Shown one piece after another: positions 15,486 to 24,475 of a stretch of DNA of 64,000 nucleotides. The position numbers and the translations under genes were made by a program. The DNA comes from DASZVB01 sp036272055 (GTDB lineage: Bacteria; Myxococcota_A; Polyangia; Polyangiales; Polyangiaceae): positions 9,573-73,572 of the forward strand of contig DATAZL010000022.1 in NCBI GenBank assembly GCA_036272055.1, written 5' to 3'. The notes below the pieces were generated by a model. The model was not told the DNA's origin. It saw only the letters and a program-made list of their open reading frames with translations, and did no database searches. Each line of letters opens with the position of its first letter. Positions within the stretch are counted from its first letter, which is position 1.

Positions 15486-15540
15486 ATTTGCATTCTGTGC
15501 TCGTGCCCGCGGAGAGTCAAAGCCCTCCTCGCGGTGAATC

Positions 15541-16029
15541 TCAGTCTGACGTGAACGGCTTCCGGAGTTTGCGGAAGTACGTGTCAAATCCGAGCGCCTC
15601 GTAGAACCGGCGCGCGTCTTCGTTGAACTCATGAACACCGAGCTCGAGCCACGCCGCGCCCTTCGAACGCGCCCATTCTTCCGTCGCGCGGACGAGGTGG
15701 GCGCCGATCCCGCGCCGTCGAAAGCTCGACGCAACGGCGAGGCCGTCGAGGACGCCGAATCGCTCGCGACGGAACACCGAAAACTCCGGCGTCGAGCGCA
15801 GCAGCCCGAGTGACACGCCGACCACGCCGTCGGAACCCGCGACGGCCACGAGCGCCGCGTGAGTGTCTCCGAGCAAATATTCTTCGAAGTAGCCGGACGG
15901 ACGTGGAGGGCTCGCCGGCTCGACGAACAGCCACGGCGCTCCGATGCGATGCGTCTCATCGAGGCCGTCGAGGAGCTCGTCGATCGCCGGAACGTCGTCC
16001 GGCGTCGCACTACGGATCTCCGGTGTCAT
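15541..16029 (-). CDS. GNAT-family N-acetyltransferase
   Basis: 162 residues. It has the acetyl-CoA binding motif A region, VLDGLAVASSFRRRGIGAHLV (pyrophosphate loop R-R-R-G-I-G), then WARSKGAAWLELGVHEFNEDARRFYEALGF, the usual GNAT C-terminal strand-helix pair. I chose the ATG at 16029 because the protein then begins MTPEIRSATPDD, a standard GNAT start; an upstream in-frame ATG at 16089 adds 20 atypical residues and overlaps the methyltransferase stop. The substrate is unknown. Confidence 0.85.
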   Translation of the reverse strand: MTPEIRSATPDDVPAIDELLDGLDETHRIGAPWLFVEPASPPRPSGYFEEYLLGDTHAALVAVAGSDGVVGVSLGLLRSTPEFSVFRRERFGVLDGLAVASSFRRRGIGAHLVRATEEWARSKGAAWLELGVHEFNEDARRFYEALGFDTYFRKLRKPFTSD

Positions 16030-16075
16030 CGCTTCACGCCACGCGGGTTCAACCGCTGATTGCCCTCTTCCCGAC

Positions 16076-16810
16076 TCATGGCTTCTCACCGGAGAGTAGC
16101 AAATAGCGTGATGTGCATGGCACGGGACCGCGCCGGAGATCGGCTTCTAGCTTTGCCAGTCCGCGCTGGAATGCGTCGTCACTGATGTAGAGCAGGGACG
16201 AGAAGACCTTATCGCGGTAGGGCGCGGCATCGGTCAACTCGTACGAGTGTTCCACGGTCTCTTCCGTCAGCCCGACGAACCCGGCGCGGGTCATCTCGGC
16301 GCGGAGCACGTCGATGCGAGGATAGCGCGCGAGCTCGACGTCTATCGTCTCGGGGAAGTACACGGATTGCGGTGCGCGATTGCGGATGATCCACTCGGAG
16401 TCGGTCACCGTGCAAACGATGCCCTCGGGTGGCAGCACGCGAAACGCCTCAAGGTAAGCGGCGTCACGATCTTCGACGTGATGGATGACGTCGACGGAGT
16501 ACACGAGGTCGAACTCCCGCGCGCCGAGCGGCAATTCTTCGGCGCGGCCCTGAAGACTGCGGACCGACGCGACGCGTTCACGAAGGCGCGCGAGCATCTC
16601 GGGCGACGGGTCGACGCCGACACATTCGCATCCAGTGAGCTCGCAAATGGCCTTCACACAGTTGTCGGTTCCGCAACCGACCTCGAGCAAGCGCGCGCGA
16701 GGAGTCACCTTCGATGCGAGCGCGCGAAGCACTCCGGGATGCGCGCGCCGATGTGCCGCATATCTTTCCGCGAGAGCGCCGTAGTCCGTCTTTCACCTGG
16801 CATCGAGCAT
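16076..16810 (-). pseudogene. SAM-dependent methyltransferase with an in-frame TGA at codon 6
   Basis: Class I methyltransferase. The SAM-binding loop LLEVGCGTDNCVKAI, acidic GVDPSPEMLARL and FDLVYSVDVIHHVEDRDAAYL are clear. The longest open reading starts at a GTG at 16732 (218 aa). However, 20 family-like residues directly upstream (KTDYGALAERYAAHRRAHPG) continue the same frame, preceded by TGA (16793-16795) and, five codons earlier, an ATG at 16810. The natural protein therefore probably began at 16810 and is now interrupted at codon 6, either by mutation or by a sequence error. Translation from 16732 might still give a shortened protein. Confidence 0.7.
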
Positions 16811-16822
16811 TTCACGGAAGAT

Positions 16823-17646
16823 TTACCAGATCTGGCTGCACGTGAGGTCGCCACAGTAGAAGAGCGGGATGCTCTTCTCCCAGTACCCGTTGTCGCAGAC
16901 GAGGCGTGGGCCGACGCCGACGGAGCCCGTGCAATACTCCTCGTAGTCGCAGAGGGCGTCAGGCGTCGTGCACGCGTCGCCTGCAAGCGGACGGCGCGAT
17001 GGGCACCCGGCGACGCCGGGCTCGGCTGGGCCTCGACGCGATCCCATTGCCTGCAAGCCCAGACATCGCGAGGCAGCAGGTCGCCGCCATCTCCGCCCGG
17101 CGCGCCACAGCTCACGCATCCGCAACGACCATCCGGGTAGTCACATGCCGAGGCGATCGCGCTCGGGCAAGGCGAACCGGACGGCAACGTGTCGAAGGCT
17201 GCCGGACAGGGCAGCGGCGCCGTTCCGCAGCCGGGGCTCGGTTGCTCGAGCGACCACGTACTTCCCCTGCTCGAACAGGTGGCAACGGTGCTGCAGCCGG
17301 AGCCGCCTGGGCCGGCCCACTCGCACGACGCTGGCGCGGCGCACGGAGCTCCGTCATGGGGAGGGCTCTCGGGGCATGCCGGCGATCGCCCTGCGTCGGC
17401 GCCGGAACCTGGGCGTCCGGCATCGGCGCGGTTCTGCACACCAGAGTCGACGCTGGCATCAGGATGCCCGGCATCGGCGCGGTCCTCCACGCCAGAGTCG
17501 GCGCTGGCATCAGGGTGCCCGGCATCCGCGCGGTCTTCCACGCCCGTGGCGGTGTCGACCCTGGACGAACACGCGACTGATACCGGCAACCAGCATACGA
17601 GCCCCGCCCACTTCACACTGGCCCGCCGCGATGATCCCATCAGCAT
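16823..17646 (-). pseudogene. Cys-rich lipoprotein interrupted by a single-base frameshift
   Basis: The start at 17646 gives a lipoprotein signal ending VSVAC, then an Asp/Ala/Gly repeat region (unit of about 17 residues, RADAGHPDAS) and Cys-rich sequence (CDYPDGRCGCVSC, DVWACRQWDRVE). Near 17005 the frame fails: the expected continuation GCPSRRPLAGDACTT...CDYEEYC...VCDNGYWEKS lies in another frame and ends at 16823. Adding one base at about 17003-17008 restores a single 274-residue protein. Function unknown; the Cys pairs suggest a disulfide-rich extracellular domain. Either a genuine frameshift or a sequence error. Confidence 0.7.
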
Positions 17647-17792
17647 CGAGCTCGACAGCTAGCAGGGTCCGTGCCGCGTGCGACCAGACATTTTACGAGG
17701 TCCGCCTGTGCCTGGGTTTGCCAGCCATGTCGAAAAGTGACCGGTCAGATGCGCGTGAAGCGACTATCAGCATTCCTCGGAAGGAACAGCTC

Positions 17793-19019
17793 TTGAGACT
17801 TTTATTCGTCCTCACTGCCGCCGTGTTGCTTTCATGCTCGGGTTCGAACGACGAATCGAGCTCAGCAGGCATGGGAGGGATGGGGGGCACCTCGAGCGGA
17901 GGTGGCGTCGGTGGGAGCGGCGGCTTCGCGACGTTGACGGGCGGAAGCACGACGATGAGTGGCGGAGCATCCTCGGGCGGTACGTCGAACTCCGGCGGTA
18001 CGTCGAACTCCGGCGGTACGTCGAATCCCGGCGGCACGTCGAATTCCGGCGGCACGTCGAATTCCGGCGGCGCGTCGAATTCCGGCGGCGCGGCTGGCGC
18101 GACGTCGAGCTGCGGTATTCCGGCGCTCGATCCGGGGAAGGCGCCCGCGGTGCTCACGTTGACGGGCAACCTGGGCACGCACGACCCGTCGGTGATCTTC
18201 GCGGACGGCGTCTACTATCTGTTCGCCACCGGCAACGGCATCGCGACGAAGACGAGCACGACGTTACTCGACTGGAAGGGCACGCCCGACGTCTTCTCGA
18301 GCATCCCGTCGTGGGTCGCCGGCAAGCTCAGCGGCGTCACGAACGTGTGGGCGCCGGACATCTCGTACTTCGGCGGCAAGTATCACCTCTACTATGCGGT
18401 CTCGACGTTCGGCAGCAACAAGTCGTGCATCGGACACGCCACGCGCGACAGCTTGAGCGCCGGTGCGTGGGCGGATCACGGCGCCGTCCTCTGCTCAAAC
18501 GTCGGCACGACGGACGACTGGAACGCGATCGATCCCAACGTCATCGTCGACGAAGCGGGAACGCCGTGGCTCGACTTCGGCAGCTTCTGGAGCGGCATCC
18601 AGCTCATTCAACTGGATGCTGACGGCAATCGCGTGGGCACCTCGGTGCGAAACATCGCGAGTCACAGCTCCATCGAGGGCCCGTTCATCATTCACCAGTG
18701 CGACTACTACTACCTGTTCGTATCGTTCGGTGCCTGCTGCGGCAGCCCCTACGACTACAACGTCCGCGTGGGCCGATCGAAGAGCGTGAGCGGCCCGTAC
18801 CTCGACAAGGCCGGCACCGACATGTTGAAGGGCGGCGGCCTGCAGATCGTGCAAGGCAATGCGACCGTGACGGCACCAGGCCACAACGCCGTCCTCGTGA
18901 CGTCGAAGGGCGCGTACAACGTGTACCACGCACTCGACGCCAACCACGCGAACCCGAAACTGCGCATCGCCGAGCTCGTCCTCGACGCACAGGGCTGGCC
19001 CGTTTCCGGCGGACCGTGA
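17793..19019 (+). CDS. Glycoside hydrolase family 43 lipoprotein (arabinan endo-1,5-alpha-arabinosidase type)
   Basis: 408 residues from a TTG at 17793 with GGAAGGA 7 nt upstream. This start gives a clean lipoprotein signal (LRLLFVLTAAVLLSC), whereas an ATG at 17727 would add 22 residues in front. A Gly/Ser/Thr linker follows, including six 18-bp units encoding TSNSGG-like hexapeptides (17984-18090). The five-bladed propeller shows catalytic-type acids: THDPSVIFADGVYYLF (Asp131, general base), WNAIDPNVIVDEAGTPWL (pKa modulator Asp) and SSIEGPFIIHQCDYYYLF (general-acid Glu). It likely degrades arabinan side chains of pectin at the cell surface. Confidence 0.88.
   Translation: MRLLFVLTAAVLLSCSGSNDESSSAGMGGMGGTSSGGGVGGSGGFATLTGGSTTMSGGASSGGTSNSGGTSNSGGTSNPGGTSNSGGTSNSGGASNSGGAAGATSSCGIPALDPGKAPAVLTLTGNLGTHDPSVIFADGVYYLFATGNGIATKTSTTLLDWKGTPDVFSSIPSWVAGKLSGVTNVWAPDISYFGGKYHLYYAVSTFGSNKSCIGHATRDSLSAGAWADHGAVLCSNVGTTDDWNAIDPNVIVDEAGTPWLDFGSFWSGIQLIQLDADGNRVGTSVRNIASHSSIEGPFIIHQCDYYYLFVSFGACCGSPYDYNVRVGRSKSVSGPYLDKAGTDMLKGGGLQIVQGNATVTAPGHNAVLVTSKGAYNVYHALDANHANPKLRIAELVLDAQGWPVSGGP
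17984..18090 (+). repeat. 18-bp coding tandem repeats (TSNSGG linker)
   Basis: Six near-identical 18-bp units (core GGCGGTACGTCGAACTCC) encode the flexible linker of the GH43 lipoprotein. The later units drift (GGCACGTCGAATTCC), which suggests amplification by slippage. Confidence 0.85.
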
Positions 19020-19074
19020 GCGCGCTCAGGAGCGGAGCGATCAGCGTTCGGGGCGCTCGTCAGCCAGTTCACGG

Positions 19075-20187
19075 TCAGTGAAGCCCGTGGTCCATGTTCA
19101 TGGCCTTGCGTACCTGGTCGAGGGTCGTGATGCCCTCGGCGCGCGCTCGCTCGATGCCTCGACGTAGTACGTCTTGCACGTAGGCGGGGTCGGTGGCGTA
19201 GCGTACGCGACGCTCGCGGATGGGGGCGAGCTTGGCGTTGAGCGCCTCCGTGAGCAGAGCCTTCAGCTTGCCGCCGCCGCCGTCGCCGATGCGCTCCGCG
19301 ACGGACTCGGGCGACTCGCCGGTGCAGATGGCGATGAGCCGAAGGAGGTTCGCAACCTCGGGTCGGTTCTGTGGGTCGTAAGCGATGTTGCGATCGGTGT
19401 CGGTCTTCGCGCCCTTGATGGCCTTGGCTGTCTCTTCGGCCGTCATCTTGAGCATGATGGTGTTGCCGCGGCTCTTGCTCATCTTCCCGCCGTCGGTGCC
19501 GAGCACGACCGGGAGATCGCTGAGCAAAGCGTCGGGCACCGGGAAGATGGGCGCGTCCGGCGAGAAGCGCTCGTTGAAGCGCCGGGCGATCTTGCGAGTG
19601 AGCTCGAGATGCGGAAGCTGATCGCGACCGACGGGCACGAGGTTACCCTTGCAGAACAGGATGTCTGCGGCCTGGTGAATCGGATACGTGTACATCAGCG
19701 CATTCACCTGACGAAGCCCCGCTGCCGCGATCTCTTCCTTCACAGTGGGATTGCGATCGAGCTCCGCGGTGGTCACGAGCGACATGAACGGCAAGAGCAG
19801 CTGGTTAAGCTCCGGGATGTGGCTATGGCTGAAGAAGAACGTGCGCCCGTTCTCCGGATCGAGGCCCGACGCGAGATAGTCGAGGAGTAGCTCGCGTACG
19901 TTGGCGCCCACGGAGTCGGCGGTGTCTCGATCTGTGAGCACCTGGTAGTCCGCGATGACGATGAACGTGGTCGCACCCAGGTTCTGGATGTGTACGCGAT
20001 TGGCCACGGTGCCAAACAGGTGGCCGATATGGAGCGCACCGGTGGGCCGATCGCCGGTGAGGACGCGATACTTCGCCGGATTGCGCGGAATGTCCGCCCA
20101 GAGAAGCTGGCTGCGCCTCACCGATTCCTTGAACGTGGCCGATGCCAGCTCCACGTCTTCTGCGTTGACCTCGAACTTCTCTTCCAT
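19075..20187 (-). CDS. trpS: Tryptophanyl-tRNA synthetase
   Basis: 370-residue class Ic aminoacyl-tRNA synthetase charging tRNA-Trp. The nucleotide-binding HIGH motif is in RPTGALHIGHLFGTV and the KMSKS motif in GTDGGKMSKSRGNTI. The N-terminal 25 residues extend slightly beyond the usual 330-350-residue bacterial enzyme (start MEEKFEVNAEDVELAS). It appears monocistronic. Upstream is a decayed HNH gene in the same direction and downstream the convergent GH43 gene. Confidence 0.95.
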   Translation of the reverse strand: MEEKFEVNAEDVELASATFKESVRRSQLLWADIPRNPAKYRVLTGDRPTGALHIGHLFGTVANRVHIQNLGATTFIVIADYQVLTDRDTADSVGANVRELLLDYLASGLDPENGRTFFFSHSHIPELNQLLLPFMSLVTTAELDRNPTVKEEIAAAGLRQVNALMYTYPIHQAADILFCKGNLVPVGRDQLPHLELTRKIARRFNERFSPDAPIFPVPDALLSDLPVVLGTDGGKMSKSRGNTIMLKMTAEETAKAIKGAKTDTDRNIAYDPQNRPEVANLLRLIAICTGESPESVAERIGDGGGGKLKALLTEALNAKLAPIRERRVRYATDPAYVQDVLRRGIERARAEGITTLDQVRKAMNMDHGLH

Positions 20188-20244
20188 GTGCGCTTCCAGC
20201 GAGCCGCGAGCGTAGGCGGGAGGGGCGCCCGGTGCAACGCGGAG

Positions 20245-20545
20245 TCAGGTGTTGGCGGGGACTTTACTTTCGCCTGCATCTCCACCGCGGTCGGCGCGGG
20301 CGCCTGTCCGTAGTCGTGCGCCGCAAAGGGTAGTCAACTCGTCAGCATCATGCCCGCCTTGCGGGCTCTGCGCCCACGTGGGCGCTCTCGTTCTTTTGCG
20401 GGCTCTGCCGAGCGCAACGCCGCGAGAAACCACCGCCCTTCTGCCGCATCCGCCGCCGCGCGCTCGCCGGCCAGGAACGACAGCGCTTCGTGCGTTCGCA
20501 CCATTCACTCTTCTCGCCGGAACAGCGGATTCCCTGCATGTCACG
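20245..20545 (-). pseudogene. Decayed HNH-endonuclease-family gene fragment
   Basis: Fragments in three frames match pieces of one HNH-type protein. They are THEALSFLAGERAAADAAEG plus RWFLAALRSAEPAK (N-terminal part), KNESAHVGAEPA (linker repeat), DADELTTLCGA (end of the HNH core) and HDYGQAPAPTAVEMQAKV (C-terminal tail). The tail aligns with SDHGPAPEPRAVEMHAKAF of the second decayed copy at 53.7-54.3 kb. The central HNH motif itself is deleted. No intact reading frame remains. It fills most of the 403-bp gap between trpS and the GrpB gene. Confidence 0.6.
20361..20408. repeat. 36/37-bp palindromic repeat unit
   Basis: A 16-bp perfect palindrome, GCGCCCACGTGGGCGC (20370-20385), sits in a unit beginning GCGGGCTCTG (20361), which starts again at 20398. 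The same unit occurs twice at 54091-54150. On the minus strand it encodes ESAHVGAEPA within the decayed HNH gene. Confidence 0.8.
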
Positions 20546-20590
20546 CTTGCTGGACGACCACCCACAACATCAGGTTATTTGCACGCCGAG

Positions 20591-21229
20591 ATGGACGAGG
20601 CTAAGCGCAAGCCAGTGACGAGGCCCGATGCACCCGATGATATGACGCTGATCGGCGGCGTGGAACACGTCGTGATCCGGATGTCGGAATACGATGGGCG
20701 GTGGGTGGCGCGGTTCGAGGAGCATGCGGCGAGCCTTTGCGCGGCGCTGGGGAGCGCGGCGCTGAGCGTCGAGCACATCGGCTCGACGTCGGTGCCGGGG
20801 CTTGCGGCGAAGCCGATCATCGACGTTGTCGTCGTCGTTGCGGACTCGGCCGATGAAGCCGCGTATCTGCCGGCGCTCGAGGCGGCGGGTTACGAGTTGC
20901 GTGTTCGCGAACCCGGGTTTCACGAACACCGGATGCTGGGCACGCCGGCGCGTGACGTTCACGTCCATGTGTATTCACGCGATTGCGTCGAGGTGAGGCG
21001 GTGTCTCGACTTTCGTGACCATCTCCGTCAGGACGCCGAAGATCGCGCGCTCTACGAGCTGACGAAGCGTGAGCTCGCGGCGCGCGATTGGCCGAGCATG
21101 GACGCTTACGCGACTGCAAAAACCGACGTGGTCATGGCGATCCTCGCCCGAGTGACGCGCTGGACGCAACATACGTCCACCGTGATGGACGCATCCGCGC
21201 TGGACGCTTCATCCGTCACGAAGCCCTGA
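20591..21229 (+). CDS. GrpB-family (nucleotidyltransferase-fold) protein
   Basis: 212 residues. The GrpB/UPF0157 fold is recognised by VEHIGSTSVPGLAAKPIIDVVV (nucleotidyltransferase G-S with downstream D-x-D), FHEHRMLGTPARDVHVHVYS and LDFRDHLRQDAEDRALYELTKRELA. Family members are annotated as possible dephospho-CoA kinase-like or nucleotidyltransferase proteins of unknown substrate. The ATG at 20591 was chosen because upstream sequence in this frame covers the HNH remnant. A weak Shine-Dalgarno precedes it. Confidence 0.85.
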   Translation: MDEAKRKPVTRPDAPDDMTLIGGVEHVVIRMSEYDGRWVARFEEHAASLCAALGSAALSVEHIGSTSVPGLAAKPIIDVVVVVADSADEAAYLPALEAAGYELRVREPGFHEHRMLGTPARDVHVHVYSRDCVEVRRCLDFRDHLRQDAEDRALYELTKRELAARDWPSMDAYATAKTDVVMAILARVTRWTQHTSTVMDASALDASSVTKP

Positions 21230-21235
21230 GCCGGC

Positions 21236-22312
21236 TCACGGCGGCGGAATGACGACGCGGAACGTCGTGCCGTCGCCGTCAGCAGACGACACTTCGATGA
21301 GGCCACCGTGGGCGGTCACGATTTCGCGCACGATGTAGAGGCCGAGGCCGAGGCCGGTCGCGGCGTGTTCGGATGGGCGTTGCTCGGCGCGATTCTGGGG
21401 CGTGGCACGCCGAAGAGGCTCGAAGACCTTGCGCTGCACCTCGAGCGGAATGCGCGGGCCGTCGTTGTGCACCTCGAGGACGAGCGCGTCTTCTTGCTTG
21501 CCGAGACGGACCGTGACGGGGGTGCGAGCATCGCCGTGATTGAGCGCATTGACGACCAGGTTCGTGACGACCTGGGCGATGCGACCGGGGTCCACCTGGG
21601 CGAACACGGGCGCGTCGCCGTCGAAGACGATACGGCCGTCGCCGTTCGCGAGCCGCGCGTCTCCGACGGCCTGACGGACGATGGCGGTGACGTCGACCGC
21701 TTTTCGCTCGATCGGCAGCGCTTTTCCGAGAAATCGTATGCGCGTCAGATCGAGGAGATCGTGCACCAGGGACGACGCGCGCGACGCGGCGGACGCGATG
21801 CGGGTGACGCGATCGCGGTGCTCGGCCGGGAGCGCCGCATCGTAAAGGAGCGGCTGGCTCGCGAGGACGATGGTCTGGAGCGGGTTCCGGAGATCGTGGC
21901 CCACGACGCCGATGAGGAGCTGCTCGAAATCCTGCGAGCGCTTGCGCTCGACGGCGTACCGAACGGTGCGCGCTAGCAGATGGTGCTCGGCCTGGCCCTT
22001 GACGAGATACTCCTGGGCGCCTTCGCGCATGCTCTCGAGCGCGATGTCCAGGCTGCCCTGGGAGCTCAGTACGACGATCGGCACCGCGGTCGCCGCGGCG
22101 CGTACCTGCACCACGGCTTCCATTCCCACTGCGTCCGGCAAACCCAGATCGAGAAGAACGACGTCGGTCACGTCGGTGTCGAGGAGCGGCAACGCCTCCG
22201 CGAGCGACATGACCCACGTCACGCGGTGCTCGCCGCTCTCGGTGAGGATCTCGGAGACGAGCCGGGCGTAGCCGGGTTCGTCCTCGACCAGCAACACTTT
22301 GACTGGCGTCAC
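21236..22312 (-). CDS. Response-regulator receiver/histidine kinase hybrid
   Basis: 358 residues. A receiver domain (about 1-125) has its phospho-acceptor Asp in VVLLDLGLPDAVGM and a Lys in YLVKGQ. A HisKA helix pair (about 128-205) has its phospho-acceptor His in VVGHDLRNPLQTIV. A HATPase domain (about 215-355) has the N-box VTNLVVNALNHGDA and the G-box TGLGLGLYIVREI. No transmembrane segment is present, so it is cytoplasmic. Last gene of the four-gene sensory operon; the receiver-first order suits a relay accepting phosphate from the upstream kinase or the small regulator. Confidence 0.9.
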   Translation of the reverse strand: MTPVKVLLVEDEPGYARLVSEILTESGEHRVTWVMSLAEALPLLDTDVTDVVLLDLGLPDAVGMEAVVQVRAAATAVPIVVLSSQGSLDIALESMREGAQEYLVKGQAEHHLLARTVRYAVERKRSQDFEQLLIGVVGHDLRNPLQTIVLASQPLLYDAALPAEHRDRVTRIASAASRASSLVHDLLDLTRIRFLGKALPIERKAVDVTAIVRQAVGDARLANGDGRIVFDGDAPVFAQVDPGRIAQVVTNLVVNALNHGDARTPVTVRLGKQEDALVLEVHNDGPRIPLEVQRKVFEPLRRATPQNRAEQRPSEHAATGLGLGLYIVREIVTAHGGLIEVSSADGDGTTFRVVIPPP

Positions 22313-22322
22313 GGGCCGCGCC

Positions 22323-22760
22323 TCAGCCTTCGTTGCCCGTCGGCGGGAGCCGGACCACGGCGAGCCAGAAATCCTGGATGCTCTGCACGACGCGGATGAA
22401 CTGATCGAGGTTCACGGGCTTCGTGATGTAACAGTTCGTGTGCAGACGGTACGCGCGGAGCACGTCCTCGTCGGCGCTCGACGTGGTGAGCACGACGACG
22501 GGGATGATGGAGAGGTCCGGGTCGGTCTTGATCTCCTGCAGCACTTCCCTGCCGTCCATGCCCGGCAGGTTGAGGTCGAGGAGCACGAGATCCGGGCGTT
22601 TCTGCCCGGGTCTCCGCAGGTATTCCATCGCCGACTCGCCGTCCTCGACGACGTCGATCTGGTTGTGGAGCTTTGCCTCTCGAAGAGCCTCCATCGTGAG
22701 GCGCACGTCGGCGGGCGAGTCCTCGACGAGCAAGATCGAAATGGGTCTCGTGGTATTCAT
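22323..22760 (-). CDS. Single-domain response regulator (Rcp1/CheY-like)
   Basis: 145 residues, receiver domain only. It has acidic pocket LLVEDSPADVRLT, phospho-acceptor Asp in LVLLDLNLPGMDGREVL, Thr/Ser in VVVLTTSSADEDV and Lys in YITKPVNLDQF. The insert and C-terminus resemble Rcp1-type regulators paired with phytochrome-like kinases. It starts 3 nt after the kinase stop, and the receiver-kinase hybrid begins 10 nt downstream, so it is probably the phosphotransfer partner within this operon. Confidence 0.92.
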   Translation of the reverse strand: MNTTRPISILLVEDSPADVRLTMEALREAKLHNQIDVVEDGESAMEYLRRPGQKRPDLVLLDLNLPGMDGREVLQEIKTDPDLSIIPVVVLTTSSADEDVLRAYRLHTNCYITKPVNLDQFIRVVQSIQDFWLAVVRLPPTGNEG

Positions 22761-22763
22761 ATT

Positions 22764-24475
22764 TCAAGCTTCCGGAAGGGTGAAGACGAAGGTCGCGCCG
22801 CCGCCGATGACCGCGTCCGCGGTGATCCGACCACCATGGCGGTCGACTATTTTCTTGCAGATCGCCAGGCCGACGCCGGTGCCGGGATGGGAGCGCTGGA
22901 GGCGGCGGAACATCTTGAAGATCCTGTCGGTGAACTTCGGATTGAAGCCCATGCCCTGATCCCTGACGCGGATCGCCCACTCATTCCCCTGCTTCTCCGC
23001 GTCGACGAAGATCTTCGGCGGCCCATCGCCGCGGAACTTGATCGCGTTCGAGAGGAGATTCTGGAAGAGCTGGACCATCTGAATGCGATCGGCCGGCACC
23101 CGCGGCAAAGGCGCTCGTCTGATGACGGCCTTGGTGTCGTCGATGCTGAAGGCGAGATTGTCGAGAGCCGCGTCGAGCGCTTCGTCGAGCATCAAGGGCT
23201 CGAGCTCGTGCGTCCTCGTCGAAACCCGTGAGTACATGAGGAGGCTCTCGATGAGCGCCTGCATCCGCTGAGCGCCGTCGATCGCGAAGGTGATGAACTC
23301 GTCGGCGTCGGTGCCGAGCTGTCCGCGGTAGCGGCGGTCGATGATCTGGAGATAGCCGGAGACGGTGCGCAGCGGCTCCTGGAGATCGTGGGACGCGATG
23401 TAGACGAAGTCCTCGAGCTCCTGATTGCGCGTCGCGAGGGACCTGTTGACGGCCGCGAGCTCTTCGGTGCGGAGAACCACGCGACGCTCGAGGCTCGCCC
23501 GCGCGTCGCGGAGATCTTCGATCACGTTGAGCATTGCGCGCTGGGTCCGCGTCAGCTTGACGTTCTGCTCTTCGAGATCCTGCTGTCGTCGTCTTGCGGC
23601 TTGCTCCGCGACGGCGCTCGCCACTCCGACGGCAGACGCGAGTGACGTCTCGGTGGCACCCGCCTCGGCCTCGACGGCGCGAAGCAGCGCGAAGAGGAGC
23701 GCCTCTCGCTCTGCCGCGGAGGCGTCGCCGGCGACCGCGCGCGCCTCCACCGAATCGGCGAGGGCGAGCTTCGCGTAAGCCTGGAGGATCGAGAGAAACC
23801 GCGCTGCCGTAGCGTCGAGCTCGACGTTGGAAAATATGATGAGCGAGAAGAGATGGCCCGACGGCATGAACCCGCCGAAGCCGAACGCGCACGCGATCTC
23901 GAATCCGTGAACGAACCCCTTGCCCGGTTCGAGCGGACCGCCGGCGAGCTCCTTCACGTGGAAGGTGTGGAACGTGGACCACGCTTCCGCGCCGGGGCGT
24001 GGCACGGGCGAAACGACGCTCGCCGCTGGAACGCCGAGCGCGCCGAGGAGCGCGTCGAGAAACGGAAACGACGCGACGCTCTCGACGTCCGGCAAGGCGA
24101 CGACGGCGGCGGGGCGTACCGGCGTGCCTTCGGCGCTCCACTCCGTCTCCGCGCCGCGACTCGCCACGAGCTCGAAACAGGTGAGTCGCTGCCGAGCTCA
24201 CGACTCGAAGCGCCGGTGCGCGCGCCGCGCTGAAGGCTCTCGGAGAGCGTGCCGAGCGCGCAGGTCACGTACGCGCGCGAGAGCATGTGACGGCGCGCTC
24301 CTTCGCGCTGCATCCCCTCGTAGACGAACTCCACGAAATTGCGCGCGACGTCCTGCACGGTGCGCGGCGGACCACCCGGACGATAGAGCTCGTCACCGCG
24401 CGCGGCGATGGCCGAGAGCTCGAGATACGGGGGACGAATTTCCGGAGCGCCGGTCGCGCCCGCTTCCATCGTCAT
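22764..24475 (-). pseudogene. Soluble histidine kinase with novel N-terminal sensor region, broken by a frameshift near 24180
   Basis: The gene starts at ATG 24475 (ATGA overlap with the GAF gene) and the first frame runs through YRPGGPPRTVQDVARNFVEF to ELGSDSP. The expected continuation CFELVASRGAETEW is one base out of frame. Adding one base at about 24178-24182 gives one 570-residue protein. Downstream are a sensor region (FHTFHVKELAGGP, FEIACAFGFGGFMPSGHLFS), a coiled coil (about 250-330), HisKA with IASHDLQEPLRTVSGYL, and HATPase with LLSNAIKF and GTGVGLAICKKI. Read in two pieces, the kinase could still start at GTG 24167. Deletion or sequence error cannot be told apart here. Confidence 0.75.
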
